A stretch of 64,000 nucleotides of DNA from Sedimentisphaerales bacterium (lineage in GTDB: Bacteria; Planctomycetota; Phycisphaerae; Sedimentisphaerales; Anaerobacaceae). The stretch lies in contig JAFGEF010000015.1 of NCBI GenBank assembly GCA_016931715.1, positions 1 to 64,000 of the forward strand. The letters run 5' to 3'. Under the pieces are notes generated by a model. The model did no database searches. It was not told the DNA's origin and saw only the letters and a program-made list of their open reading frames with translations. The position numbers and the translations under genes were made by a program. Below, piece after piece: positions 16,954-27,400 of this stretch (positions are counted from its first letter, which is position 1; each line of letters starts with the position of its first letter).

Positions 16954-18330
16954 TTATAAAAGCAAAGGAACCTGTATAGTCTTTCCCATGGTTGAAATAT
17001 CAGCATTGGCATTTAAAGCCCTGAAGATATCGAATACTGTGACCATACCTTCAACATTGCCCTTTTGATTTATAACAGGCAGACAGCGAACACCATGCTG
17101 ACACATATTTTCCATTATCCGGGTTATAGTCGTCTCTGGTTTTATCGTATGTACAGGTCTGCTCATTATCCACTTGATTCTGATACTAAGCGTCGCATCA
17201 TCAAGAGGTCTGCGCCACTTTGAAAATATTGCCCGCAGGTACGGGCTTACCGCTCCTGTTATATCAGACCGCGATACGATTCCTTCAGGCACGTTTGCGC
17301 TGCCAATCATCAGGTATCCTGTATCGAACTGCTGCATTTTTTCAATCGCCTGCTGTACACCGGCATCCGGGCTGCACCATGTGACATTTTTGTCCATAAT
17401 ATCTTTCGCGCATAACGACAAAGATATATGGTTTGATTCGTCAGGGGCAAGCGTACCGGAAACGGGCTGTCCGGGCAAAACTGCAGGTGACTGAGTCATT
17501 CTTTTAATCGTTTCTGAAACTGAGTTTTCATCCTGATTAACAGGATTATTTACAGGAACAGATTCCGTTTGAACTAATGTTTTTTCTGTTTCAACAGCCG
17601 GTTTATTTTCCTCATTTTCGACTTTCTTTGCATCACCGATTATTTCCAAATCCTTCTCTTTATTATCAACAGGACTCGTTTCGCTGTCTTTGTTCTCAAC
17701 CTTATCTTCTGCCGGACTGCTTTTTTCAGCGGGTAATTCCGACTGAAGCGCAAAGATGCTTTTCGGAAAGATTACGCCGCAGTTAAAAACCGGATATGAT
17801 CCGATTGTCATCTCGAAAGGAACGAATGAAAGCGATTCATCCTTGCGCAACCTTATGCTTTCCTCGGGCTTATCCCATGGATTCCCTATGAAAGTGCCAT
17901 TTTGCACAAAGTGACCGTGCCCAGTATATTCTTCCCGGAAAATTCGGTCCCACGAACCAACGCATAAATTTCCGGTTTCCCGGACTGCATCGTTCATGCT
18001 GTTTACATCCTGTACCGTTCCCCGTTTGATTTCTTCGAGGATTCTTTTTTCCGGGAGCATAACAATGATGCCGGAGAGAGTAAATAATCCGCCCTGGTCA
18101 AAAATCAAATAGAAAGTACCGTGTATGGCTCCTTCTGCATCAACATTATTAATAGCAGAGAGCTTTTTAAAGCGTTTCTTCAGACTATCAATTGTTTCGA
18201 TACTCGGTTTTTGCGGGACACATTTGATATCCACACCGAACATGCCCGAGATATCTTCACAAAATCTATCGAAAGCCGGCGCTGCTAATTCAATCGCTTT
18301 TGATTCAAGATCTATTTGTGTCACTGCCAT
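16954..18330 (-). CDS. CheX-like domain protein with C-terminal CBS pair
   Basis: This 458-residue protein has three parts. The N-terminal region (about 1-195) resembles CheC/CheX phosphatases: residues 110-126 read NSMNDAVRETGNLCVGS and carry the E-x-x-N phosphatase pair (E118, N121). The middle (about 200-300) is a low-complexity Lys/Glu/Ser/Asn linker. The C-terminus (about 310-450) is a CBS domain pair (AKDIMDKNVTWCSPDAGV; IMSRPVHTIKPETTI; RCLPVINQKGNVEGMVTVFD). CBS pairs bind adenine nucleotides, so it may link energy state to CheY dephosphorylation. That link is inference. It lies between cheX and cheA. Confidence 0.7.
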   Translation of the reverse strand: MAVTQIDLESKAIELAAPAFDRFCEDISGMFGVDIKCVPQKPSIETIDSLKKRFKKLSAINNVDAEGAIHGTFYLIFDQGGLFTLSGIIVMLPEKRILEEIKRGTVQDVNSMNDAVRETGNLCVGSWDRIFREEYTGHGHFVQNGTFIGNPWDKPEESIRLRKDESLSFVPFEMTIGSYPVFNCGVIFPKSIFALQSELPAEKSSPAEDKVENKDSETSPVDNKEKDLEIIGDAKKVENEENKPAVETEKTLVQTESVPVNNPVNQDENSVSETIKRMTQSPAVLPGQPVSGTLAPDESNHISLSLCAKDIMDKNVTWCSPDAGVQQAIEKMQQFDTGYLMIGSANVPEGIVSRSDITGAVSPYLRAIFSKWRRPLDDATLSIRIKWIMSRPVHTIKPETTITRIMENMCQHGVRCLPVINQKGNVEGMVTVFDIFRALNANADISTMGKTIQVPLLL

Positions 18331-18360
18331 CGTATAAAACCTTCGAACCGGGCTTTCTTT

Positions 18361-18843
18361 TTATAAAGAGTTATCTTTGTACAATAAACAGAATTCAGCA
18401 ATATATTTGCTGTCAATCAAAACTTTAACAATGGTCTTTATTGCCTGACCATCACTTAAGCGTGTTACAATTTCTCTGCCGCTTATTACAACAGGAATTG
18501 ATACAGAAATATTCCCTGTATTCTGCTGAATCTTGGTTTTCACGCTTCCCATAACCATATTGGCGACTTCACCAAGTGCATCGTAAGTACCTTCCCTGCT
18601 GATTTGTTCTTCGGGGTCCATACCAAGCATATTGATCCCGATGGATTTAGCACAATCTGTACTGCAGCAAATGGTTAAACAGCCATTGAGGTCCCCTTTG
18701 AATGTTATCGAGCTTAAAAGAGAATCGCCCGCAATATTCTGCTGTTCATCGAAACACTGTTCCAAATCCATAAAAATCATTGTTTCAAAAACTTCGCTTG
18801 CGCTAGCCAACAGCACACTATTCATACAAATACTATCTATCAT
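18361..18843 (-). CDS. cheX: Chemotaxis phosphatase CheX-like protein
   Basis: This 160-residue protein carries the CheX-type signature DALGEVANMVMGSVK (E92, N95), preceded by the beta strand SSITFKGDLNGCLTICC. CheX dephosphorylates CheY-P. It is encoded directly after cheY in the same operon (56-base gap). The start is ATG 18843 with AAGGA upstream. Confidence 0.85.
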   Translation of the reverse strand: MIDSICMNSVLLASASEVFETMIFMDLEQCFDEQQNIAGDSLLSSITFKGDLNGCLTICCSTDCAKSIGINMLGMDPEEQISREGTYDALGEVANMVMGSVKTKIQQNTGNISVSIPVVISGREIVTRLSDGQAIKTIVKVLIDSKYIAEFCLLYKDNSL

Positions 18844-18899
18844 TGTTTTGATTCCTTACTATAGCCCCGGATTTCATACTGCGGCTGAGAATCCATACC

Positions 18900-19274
18900 T
18901 TAATTCATAAACGGAGATAATTTCTCCTGGAATTTTTCAGGAGTAAACGGCTTGGTAATGTAACCATTTGCGCCATCGGCAATAATATTGTCAATTAGCT
19001 CCTGTGCGCTTTCCGTCGATACCATTATTATTTTTGTGTTGGCACAGTTACTCAGTTCACGAGCTTTTTTTACAAACTCCATTCCGTTCATTTCCGGCAT
19101 ATTAATATCACATAGTACAATATCAACAGGTCCGCTGCTCAGTTTTTCAAGAGCTTCTTTACCATTACCAGCCTCCTGCGGCTCGTTAAATTCAAGGCCT
19201 GACATTCTCATAGTTCGCATTATGATTTTTCTCATCGTTGCTGAATCATCTACAATCATTAATGATTTAGCCAT
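18900..19274 (-). CDS. cheY: Chemotaxis response regulator CheY
   Basis: This 124-residue single receiver domain has the acidic pair D9/D10, phosphoacceptor D56 in VLCDINMPEMNG, the switch Ser/Thr in IIMVSTES, and Lys in YITKPF. The ATG at 19274 follows AGGTGA at good spacing; the longer in-frame reading to 19370 passes through an inverted repeat and is unlikely. The second phosphatase-like gene downstream suggests tight control of its phosphorylation. Confidence 0.93.
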   Translation of the reverse strand: MAKSLMIVDDSATMRKIIMRTMRMSGLEFNEPQEAGNGKEALEKLSSGPVDIVLCDINMPEMNGMEFVKKARELSNCANTKIIMVSTESAQELIDNIIADGANGYITKPFTPEKFQEKLSPFMN

Positions 19275-19316
19275 AACACGTTCACCTGCACTTTCTCTTT
19301 CTTTTTCTTTTAGTGT

Positions 19317-19335
19317 CGCGGGCTTCCAGCCCGCG
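19317..19335. repeat. GC-rich palindrome upstream of cheY
   Basis: CGCGGGCT-tcc-AGCCCGCG is a perfect 8-bp stem with a three-base loop in the gap between the MCP and cheY genes. It could be a dispersed palindromic repeat or an intercistronic RNA hairpin. Only this copy is seen in the window. Confidence 0.45.
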
Positions 19336-19411
19336 TATTGTTTAAACCGAAGACAAGATGCCCTCGACATGTCAAGTTTCCTGCTTAATATCCTTATTAA
19401 ACATTATGCTA

Positions 19412-19441
19412 TAAGCGCCTCCAGATTTCTGGAGGCGCTTA
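19412..19441 (-). terminator. Strong hairpin after the MCP gene
   Basis: TAAGCGCCTCCAGA pairs perfectly with TCTGGAGGCGCTTA, 20 bases past the MCP stop. There is no T-tract after it on the minus strand. It may be a partial terminator or an RNA stabiliser that sets different levels of MCP and downstream che mRNA. Confidence 0.5.
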
Positions 19442-19461
19442 TATAACAACATGACAATTTA

Positions 19462-21657
19462 TTATGCATTAAACTCATCGAAATCATTGCTGTTAACATC
19501 ATTATCCTCTAAAGGGATGACGCTGCGAGCATGAGTATCAACTGATTTCTTGTTATTAACTTTCTTAGCCGAACCTTTTGCTATATTATGAAATACCTTG
19601 TTCGACACAGACAGCTCACTGTTTCCTTTAGTTACCCTGGATGCCTTCTTATTGGAAACTGAATTTCTTGTACCGGCATCGGCATGCTTTCTGTCACTGA
19701 CACCGCCGATAAGCATCGCCAAATCCTTAACTATCGAATCCATCTGTTCTGCCTGGGCACTCAGCTCTTCAGATGCACTTGCAGATTCTTCTGCATTTGC
19801 AGCGTTTTGCTGTGTGACTTTATCCATCTGAGAAACCGCGCTGTTGACCTGGTCTATACCCTGCGCCTGTTCTGCTGATGCAGCGGCTATTTCACTAATC
19901 AGGTCTGTAGTCTTGCCTATACTGGATACTATTTCTGCAAGAACCTTTCCAACTTCAGCGGCAATATCAACGCCGTTCTTTGAATTCTTGACTGATTCCT
20001 CAATCATATTAGCAGTATTTTTGGCTGCTTCCGCTGAACGCATTGCAAGATTGCGAACTTCTTCTGCAACAACAGCGAAACCTTTTCCTGCCTCGCCCGC
20101 TCTTGCAGCTTCGACTGCGGCATTCAAAGCCAGAAGATTGGTCTGGAATGCGATTTCGTCAATAACTTTAATAATCTTGGCTGTTTCGTTGGAACTCTTT
20201 TGAATATCCTGAATAGCCTGATTCATTTTTCCCATTGACTCATTGCCTGTATCCGCAGATTTTCTCGCCTCGGAAGCAAGTGTGTTTGCCTGCTGTGCAT
20301 TATCAGCATTTTGCTTTGTCATTGCAGACATTTCTTCAAGGCTGGAAGAAGTTTCTTCAAGACCTGCCGCCTGCTCTGTTGCGCCTTCCGCCAATGATTG
20401 AGAAGCGGAAGATACCTGTCTGGAAGCTGAGGCAACCTGTTCAGAACCTTCCGTAAGCTGGTTTACAATATGATTTATCTTGCCGGTTATACCACGTGCA
20501 ACAAAGAACCATACAAATGAAACAAGTAATAAAGCTCCGGCAAGAATACTGCCAAGCAGAAAATTGCTTGTTCGTCCTATTGCTGAGATACGGTCTTTGG
20601 CTGCATAGAATTCATCAACATAAGAACCTACACCAATAATCCAGTCCCATGGCTCGAAATACATGATGCGTACAACTTTCTCGCGTGCACTGGCATCTCC
20701 CTCATTTTTCCATGGATATCTCTGCTCTCCAATTTCACCTTTTCCAAGGACAAGAGCTTTTTTACAAATTTCCTGAATAAATAAATTTCCATTTGCATCC
20801 TTCATCTGGGAAATATCTTCTCCATCACGTGTTCCGCCTTTGGAAATTACATAATGACCCGCCGAATCAAGAACATATACATAACCTGTCTTGCCAACTT
20901 CGGTCTTCATTATTGACTGCCTCAGAGATGCTACGCTTTCCTGCGGAATACCAACATACAAAGCTCCGACAACGTTATTGTTCTTATCAACAATTGGTTC
21001 ATAAGCAGTTATGTACCACTTATTCACAACATAAGCCCGGCCTTTATAAGTTTGGCCGCTCAGAACTGCACTGATGACGGGATTCTGGCTGCCATCTGCA
21101 TTGGTCTTCGGAATATAAGTTCCAATTGCACGGGTACCATCCGTATTCTGTACGTTTGTAGCAATACGCAGCATATCTCCGGCATCGTTCATCCTCTGGA
21201 AGATAGTGCATGTAGCTCCGCAAAGAGTTTTGACCCTGTCAACAACAGCCGATGACTTTCCCATGTCACTGTTCTGGCCCAGCCATGTTTCTCCAACTAA
21301 CATCTTGGGAAGCTCGACACGGGAAGCAGCTTTGTTGGCCTGATTAATTGCATTCCATGTTACACCCTCCTGTGAAAAACTAACTTCACCAGTACTCTTG
21401 AAAACGTCACGTGCAATATTCAGTGAATATCCAAGATTCTCCCGAATAAGTTCCTGTTGTGTTTCACAAAGTGTATAAATACTTTTCGTGATATGGTCAA
21501 GGTCAGCATAAGCCATCTTTGTATTCTCTACATCGGACACTTTAACAATTTTTGTGTTCTGGTAATATACTATTACCGATACCGCCAGGAGCGGGATGAT
21601 TGTCAACAAGATACCTATTGTCAACAGCTTTGTTCGCAATTTCATATTTTTAAACAT
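19462..21657 (-). CDS. Methyl-accepting chemotaxis protein with Cache-type sensor
   Basis: This 731-residue receptor has membrane segments at about residues 9-29 and 372-393. The periplasmic region of about 340 residues fits a Cache_3-Cache_2 type sensor ([25 protein letters not shown], then [18 protein letters not shown] and [14 protein letters not shown]). It binds small ligands, unidentified here. The cytoplasmic signalling hairpin has the conserved tip [20 protein letters not shown] and [16 protein letters not shown]. The tail after about 660 is Lys/Ser/Asn-rich, and the C-terminus lacks a CheR-tether pentapeptide. The start is ATG 21657 behind AAAGGAG. Confidence 0.93.
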   Translation of the reverse strand: MFKNMKLRTKLLTIGILLTIIPLLAVSVIVYYQNTKIVKVSDVENTKMAYADLDHITKSIYTLCETQQELIRENLGYSLNIARDVFKSTGEVSFSQEGVTWNAINQANKAASRVELPKMLVGETWLGQNSDMGKSSAVVDRVKTLCGATCTIFQRMNDAGDMLRIATNVQNTDGTRAIGTYIPKTNADGSQNPVISAVLSGQTYKGRAYVVNKWYITAYEPIVDKNNNVVGALYVGIPQESVASLRQSIMKTEVGKTGYVYVLDSAGHYVISKGGTRDGEDISQMKDANGNLFIQEICKKALVLGKGEIGEQRYPWKNEGDASAREKVVRIMYFEPWDWIIGVGSYVDEFYAAKDRISAIGRTSNFLLGSILAGALLLVSFVWFFVARGITGKINHIVNQLTEGSEQVASASRQVSSASQSLAEGATEQAAGLEETSSSLEEMSAMTKQNADNAQQANTLASEARKSADTGNESMGKMNQAIQDIQKSSNETAKIIKVIDEIAFQTNLLALNAAVEAARAGEAGKGFAVVAEEVRNLAMRSAEAAKNTANMIEESVKNSKNGVDIAAEVGKVLAEIVSSIGKTTDLISEIAAASAEQAQGIDQVNSAVSQMDKVTQQNAANAEESASASEELSAQAEQMDSIVKDLAMLIGGVSDRKHADAGTRNSVSNKKASRVTKGNSELSVSNKVFHNIAKGSAKKVNNKKSVDTHARSVIPLEDNDVNSNDFDEFNA

Positions 21658-21716
21658 TTGATTTCTCCTTTATAACATTACTAAAAGTTATTTTTTTGTT
21701 TGATTACTTTCTCGAA

Positions 21717-23216
21717 TTAGAATTTGTACGTAAGTGATAGTTGAGCACGGGTAGAGTCAGAATCATCCAGATTCTTATATGCTGTTTCCCATTGTGACAG
21801 CTCAAAACCTATTTGCGTATTGCTATTTATTGCGTAAACAAAATTTCCGAATACTGTCGCGTTCTGTATCTTGCTGCCTGAAGCGACATCATCTCTCTCA
21901 ACATCATCTACGCCTGCACCAATATTGAAATTCCATTTGTCCCACGGCCCCACGCTCGCGGCAATCCAGCCGCCCTGGGCGCCAATCTCATTCAACGAAG
22001 CAGTATTGACGCTCTGGCCTATGCCGCCGAAATAAGTACCGAGAGTCTCGCCTCTAAAATATTCGCCCTGAATAGTCAGCCATTTATTAATCGGCTGTGT
22101 TAAGTCGATATTGGCAGACCAGCTCTCGAACTTCTTATTGCTTCCATCGTTTTGAGTATCGTACTCTTCTCTTCCTATATGCCCGGAAAAACCGAGTGTT
22201 GTCGGTTTATATCCGAGCAAAGGAAATGACATGCTCAATCGTGACTGAGCAGTCGGATAACCTGCATCCATACCTGTTTCGGCATATGGAGCGGCGCTTG
22301 TGCCTTTGTCAGTTCCGATACTCCTGGCAAGAGCAGCTTCAAATTTAACAAAATTCTTGTCCTCGCCGGTCCAGGTCTTGGTATAACGAATCTGCGGACG
22401 TCTGTAACCTATATTTCCCACATCCCATAAAACTGTATAATTCAGAGTCGAAGGACATAAAGGCGACATAACATCAGAAGTTTGTCCGGCAAGAATTTCG
22501 CTGCCGTTTGCCCAGTTAAGTTTCAAATAAGCATGGCGCATCTGAATCTTCGCCTTGTTCTCGGACGCATAATTTCCGTAGAAATCGAATTCGAGAAGCC
22601 CGCTCGACTTAATTCCGTCTTTTTCCGGCCCGTTTATCTTGAAGCCCAAACGTGTCTGATTGGCGGTCATATTAAAACCGTCATCATCCGGATTTGTCGC
22701 TTCTGAATCGACATAAACCGCGTAATTTCCGGCAGTAGTCAAAGACGTATCATATGAAGCATCGAATTTGACGTATCCATAAAACTGAATATCCAAATTT
22801 GACCATAAAGGAAGCCCCTTCGGCGCCGGTGCTGCAGCCACAGGTTTCTTTTCTGCAGCGGCCGGACTCTTTTCTGCTGCGACCGAGCTTTCTTTACCAA
22901 GTTGAAGCTTGCTTGTATCTGGCTTTGTCTGCGCGGAAACAGGTTTCACTGACGTTACTGCCGGTGTTGATTTCGTTTCAGATGATTTTAAGGACAGATT
23001 CCAGGGAGAGCCGCTTTTTACAGGCTCTTTTTCCTCAACTTTTGAAGAACTGGTAATTTTCATATCTTCCGATGAAGCAGCAGTTTTGAGAGATTCCAAT
23101 TCCTTCTCCATTTTACTGATTCTATCACGAAGATCATTGTTATTCATCTGGCTCGGCATACAAACCGAAACCATGAATAAAACTAACACAATTGAAAGAA
23201 TGTTTTTTCTGTACAT
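21717..23216 (-). CDS. DcaP-like outer-membrane porin
   Basis: This 499-residue protein has a signal peptide (about 1-22), a short coiled coil (LRDRISKMEKELESLK, about 29-45), a Ser/Lys/Pro/Ala-rich linker with repeated AAEK motifs, then a beta-barrel domain from about residue 135 to the C-terminal Phe. Strand motifs such as IQFYGYVKFDASYD, NQTRLGFKINGP and the final AQLSLTYKF fit DcaP-type trimeric porins with an N-terminal coiled coil. It would let small anionic solutes across an outer membrane. Its position inside the che operon between cheW and the MCP is unusual. The start is ATG 23216 behind GAGG. Confidence 0.8.
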   Translation of the reverse strand: MYRKNILSIVLVLFMVSVCMPSQMNNNDLRDRISKMEKELESLKTAASSEDMKITSSSKVEEKEPVKSGSPWNLSLKSSETKSTPAVTSVKPVSAQTKPDTSKLQLGKESSVAAEKSPAAAEKKPVAAAPAPKGLPLWSNLDIQFYGYVKFDASYDTSLTTAGNYAVYVDSEATNPDDDGFNMTANQTRLGFKINGPEKDGIKSSGLLEFDFYGNYASENKAKIQMRHAYLKLNWANGSEILAGQTSDVMSPLCPSTLNYTVLWDVGNIGYRRPQIRYTKTWTGEDKNFVKFEAALARSIGTDKGTSAAPYAETGMDAGYPTAQSRLSMSFPLLGYKPTTLGFSGHIGREEYDTQNDGSNKKFESWSANIDLTQPINKWLTIQGEYFRGETLGTYFGGIGQSVNTASLNEIGAQGGWIAASVGPWDKWNFNIGAGVDDVERDDVASGSKIQNATVFGNFVYAINSNTQIGFELSQWETAYKNLDDSDSTRAQLSLTYKF

Positions 23217-23234
23217 TTTTTACCTCACTTAATA

Positions 23235-23798
23235 TTAAGCATTTTCTGCGGGATTATTTTCTGTTCTGGCAGTGAATCCGGAAAAATCGGTGCCGCTGAG
23301 AACTTTATCAATATCAAGAAGAATTTTCACCGCTGTGCCGACTTTACCCATTCCGACGATAAAATCAGTATTTACGGAAGAGCCGAACTGAGGTGTTTCT
23401 TCGATATTATCACCGGTGATGTCGAGCACTTCCTGCACCCTGTCAACCACAATACCGGTACTGCAATTGCGGCCGCCCTGCGTAGTTTCTACTACGATAA
23501 TGCAGGTCTGTTCTGTTACCTGAGCGGTTTCCATACCGAACTTTGCCCGAAGGTCAATCACGGGTATTACCTGACCTCGCAGGTTTATTACGCCTTTTAC
23601 ATATTCAGGCATCTGCGGGACTGCCGTGATATCCATGTACCCGATAATCTCACGGACTTTCAATATTTCCAGCCCATATTCTTCGTTGGCCAGAGCAAAG
23701 GTAAGGTACTTGCCTTCCCTGTCCATCAGCGCCTGACCGGAACCGCTCTGGTTCAGGGACTGATTTTCCTTTACTGACGTTGGTTTTGCTTCTGTCAT
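23235..23798 (-). CDS. cheW: Chemotaxis coupling protein CheW
   Basis: This 187-residue protein carries one CheW domain (about 27-170): YLTFALANEEYGLEILKVREI, MPEYVKGVINLRGQVIPVIDLR, and VDRVQEVLDI. The first 25 residues and last 15 are polar extensions. It links CheA to the receptor. It is the first gene of the minus-strand operon, with AAGGAG upstream, and has a long structured leader before it. Confidence 0.95.
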   Translation of the reverse strand: MTEAKPTSVKENQSLNQSGSGQALMDREGKYLTFALANEEYGLEILKVREIIGYMDITAVPQMPEYVKGVINLRGQVIPVIDLRAKFGMETAQVTEQTCIIVVETTQGGRNCSTGIVVDRVQEVLDITGDNIEETPQFGSSVNTDFIVGMGKVGTAVKILLDIDKVLSGTDFSGFTARTENNPAENA

Positions 23799-24481
23799 AA
23801 CTTGCTCCTTAACTTTATTTTACTTTTGTACGGTCAAATAACTCGCCTTTTGGCGCACACCAGGCGAAAATGACTTTTTAAAATATATTTAAGTTCCTAT
23901 AATCTTCGGAATATAGGACTTAATGCCATATTCATTTGTAAAACCAGCGTTTAGCATTGAGCGTATAATTTTCTGCACGCTATACGCTGCACAATTTCAA
24001 TAGATTCCACAGGGCTGAGATTTGCAAATAGCCGCTTTTTTACGCCACAGACGTATATTAGCAGCTCTCGGCCAAAATAATCACCCAATACCAGGTAGGT
24101 ATTGGATTAGCGTCTTTTCGTCTGAATTCATCCTGACCTTAAGAAAATTTCCTCTTATTTTTATCCGCTTTCAATTTTTTTTTGGAAACTCACCATGAAC
24201 AATATTATTTTCGTCTCATAAAACCAAAATAATATCCCATAATAACGAAATTTTTCTTGACAAAATGCGGAATAAAAGAGATAATTATTATTGATTTTCC
24301 GCTGTTATTTTTATAGTAAAAGTAATCCGCTAAAAGTGGATTTTAATTCTTTTATACAGACAAAATAGAGTTGAAAAATTAGGGGATAAGTTAAAAAATG
24401 CCTAAAGTTGGAGTTGAACACCTTCGGCGTATTTACTTTAGTTCACTTTAACTTTTTCTCCTGGATTTGGAGGGTACGAAA
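23799..24481. other. Divergent 683-bp intergenic region with several RNA hairpins
   Basis: This gap serves as leader for cheW (minus) and for the Cys-repeat protein (plus). Hairpins seen: 23890-23922 (TAAGTTCCTATA / TATAGGACTTA, one bulge), 23961-23987 (GCGTATA / TATACGC), 24085-24105 (CCAATACC / GGTATTGG), and 24404-24454 (AAAGTTGGAGTTGAAC / GTTCACTTTAACTTT, imperfect). A plus-strand promoter is at 24257-24285. I could not match the minus-strand leader to a known riboswitch class by eye. No gene is seen. Confidence 0.5.
24257..24285 (+). promoter_or_regulatory. Sigma-70-like promoter of the Cys-repeat protein operon
   Basis: Perfect TTGACA (24257-24262), a 17-base spacer, then GATAAT (24280-24285). 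This implies a leader of about 190 bases that includes the imperfect hairpin at 24404-24454 just before the ribosome binding site GGAGGG. Confidence 0.6.
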
Positions 24482-27400
24482 ATGAAAAAGTCAAGTACTC
24501 AGGCGGCATTCCCCATTCTCCTTATTTGTGTATTTATAATAGTCTTTGTGCCGTCAGCATCAGGTCTTTTGAGCAATCTTGGCAGCTTAATAATAACAGA
24601 GTTGACCAGTACCAGGCTAAGCAGTCTTCACGGAGTAAGTTCCGGTGTTTATATAACACCAGAGCCTGCAGACAGTGAATGCGACTGGAGGTACGGGTAT
24701 CCTCACAAGATGCACTGGCCTCAATTGCCTGATTTCGGTACAGCAGGAATGGATGTCGATGCCTCGCAGGCAATTTTAGCAGATGATTTCAAATGCACAG
24801 CAACAGGCCCAATTAATGATATACACTTCTGGGCATCTTTTGAAAACGATATTTTACCAGCAAATGGAGCAAACAGCCTGTCATTTGAGATAAAGATTTA
24901 TTCGGATAAGCCTGCAAGCGCCAATTCATGGAGCAGCCCTGAAAGTATTCTTTGGAGCAGAATATTTAATCCGGGTGATTATACTGTTCGCCAGATAAGG
25001 AATCGGCTTTCGGACTGGTTCGATCCGCTGATGCTTGTTAATTCAGCCGACAATCACAGGCAGGCATTTCAATATAATTTCTGTGTAAAAAACAATCCGT
25101 TCATTCAGGAGGAAGGCACAATTTACTGGCTCAGCATCAGAGAAATAAGGTCTGAAAATGCGATTCACAAGCTGGGCTGGAAAACAACGACAAAAAAGCT
25201 CAGATGGAATGATAATGCCGTGTATTCTGTGCCGGGAGCGGCTGCATGGCTTCCTATGTACTACCCGAAAGCGCACGAATACGAGGGACAGTCGATAAAT
25301 CTGGCATTTTCAATTACTGACGGGCTCCAGGGAGACCGAATGCATGACCTTGGTGATGCCCCGGACAGTTCGAATACGTTTCCGGGTGTAACGATGACGG
25401 CTTATGATGCAAATACAACAGCACATTATCCAACAGTATTCTGGACAAACTTTCCGCCATTTGGCCCAATTCACTGGCAGCCCGAGAAATGGTTTTATCT
25501 TGGAAAAGATGTAAGCTTTGAAAGCGGCGCGGACTCCGGATATGATGAGGATACCAATAATAACCTCTATCCGCCGGGAAATATGGCTAATCGGGACGGT
25601 TCTGATGACGGCATAAAACTGCCCCTGGTACTGCCGCACTGCCAGCAGGCAAAAATACCATTTACAGTTACGTTTGTCAGCCCGACTGGTAGTACTCCGA
25701 TTTACTTAAATGTCTGGTGCGATTGGAACCGGGATGGCGATTGGGATGATACTATGACATGCCCGGACGGCAAAAATGCACCGGAATGGGCTGTGCAAAA
25801 TGCATCAATTATTAATAATTTCGCCGGTACAGTTGACCTGGAAACAAATTCTTTCATGTGCTGGCATCCTCAAACCGGCGATGAACCAGACCCGATGTGG
25901 CTGCGAATTACACTTTCGGAAAAAACATGGAGCACGTCTTATCCATCTTTAATCGGCTCGAGCGGCTGCGGCCCCGATGAGGGTTACGAATATGGCGAGA
26001 CTGAGGATTACCTGATTTATGCAAAAGAAGATCCAAACTCGACTCAATATGACTGGGCAGACGCCCCAGACAGCTATTCATATCCAGCGTATCCGACAAT
26101 TTCAACTAACAATGGCGCTTATCATGTAATTACAGGACCATGGCTGGGAGATGCAAACGATAAACCAGATGCAGAGCTGAACGGTCAGCCCGATGCAAAC
26201 GCTTTGGGCGATGATTTGGATACCGAGCCGTTGTTCTCATTAGGCTCAACAATTGATGACGAGAACGGCGTGACAATACCACCTTTGATTCCGGGGTATC
26301 CTGCTGATATAACGCTCGAAGTGGGCGGCGGCGGCGGTGTTGTTCAGGCATGGATAGACTATAACAGCGATATGGGCTGGCAGCCTGAAGAAGAGGTTTA
26401 TAATAATTTCCTGTCTCCGGGCTTGCATGTTATTTCATTTATTGTGCCTGACGATGCAATAACCGGACAGTCTTTCGCCAGGTTCCGAATCAGCAGAGAC
26501 GGTAATCTTGCACCGGATGGTCCGGCGAGGGATGGAGAAGTTGAAGATTACGAAGTACTTATCGACTCGCTTTCACCTTATACAAAATGGCTTCAATTAC
26601 CTGATGTTACCCCGCACGGAATAGATATACAGGTAGATTCCAACGATGGGATGCGCATAATTGCGGACGATTTCGAATGTACAAATACTGATAAAATTAC
26701 TGATGTTCATTTCTGGGGTTCATGGAAAAATGATAAAAAATACGATATAGAAAGAATCCATCTCAGCATCTATAATGACGTCCCGGCAGACAGTTCAAAT
26801 CCGTATTCACAACCTGCCGCCAAAGTTCTGTGGCAGAAAGATTTCTACCCGGGCGAGTTTACTGAGAAACTTTATCATGAAGTTCGCAAGCCTGGCGAGT
26901 GGTGGTGGGACCCCGTGAAAAACAATCTTGTCGAAGGAGCGGACAAGCAAATTTGGAAAATCGATATCGACATCAATCCAAACGAGGCATTCACGCAGCA
27001 GGGTACTGCTGATAATCCGCGAATATACTGGCTTGCAATACGCGTTGATACTAATGACGGCGAATTCGGCTGGAAAACCAGAAGATGGCCGGACCATTAT
27101 ATGGATGATGCTGTCTGGGATGTCGGCTCTGAGCTGCCGCGATTGTGGAAAGAACTTCGATACCCAAAGAAACATCCGTATCATGATATAGAAAGAAATT
27201 CCGTTGATATGGCATTCCAACTGACTTATACACAGGATCAGGGAATACCTACCATGAGGCCTGTAAGCCTGACTCAATGCCCGGCGATTCAGACAAAATG
27301 TCCGGCTGCCGCTACAGCCTGTCCGCCTGTTAATACTCGCTGTCCGGCTGCAGCTACGAAATGTCCGCCTGTACAGACACAGTGTATGGCAATCACGGTT

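Noticed and set aside
23799-24250. Cyclic-di-GMP or other known riboswitch before cheW
   Set aside because: The conserved core bases of the classes I know could not be found on either strand; only generic hairpins are visible.
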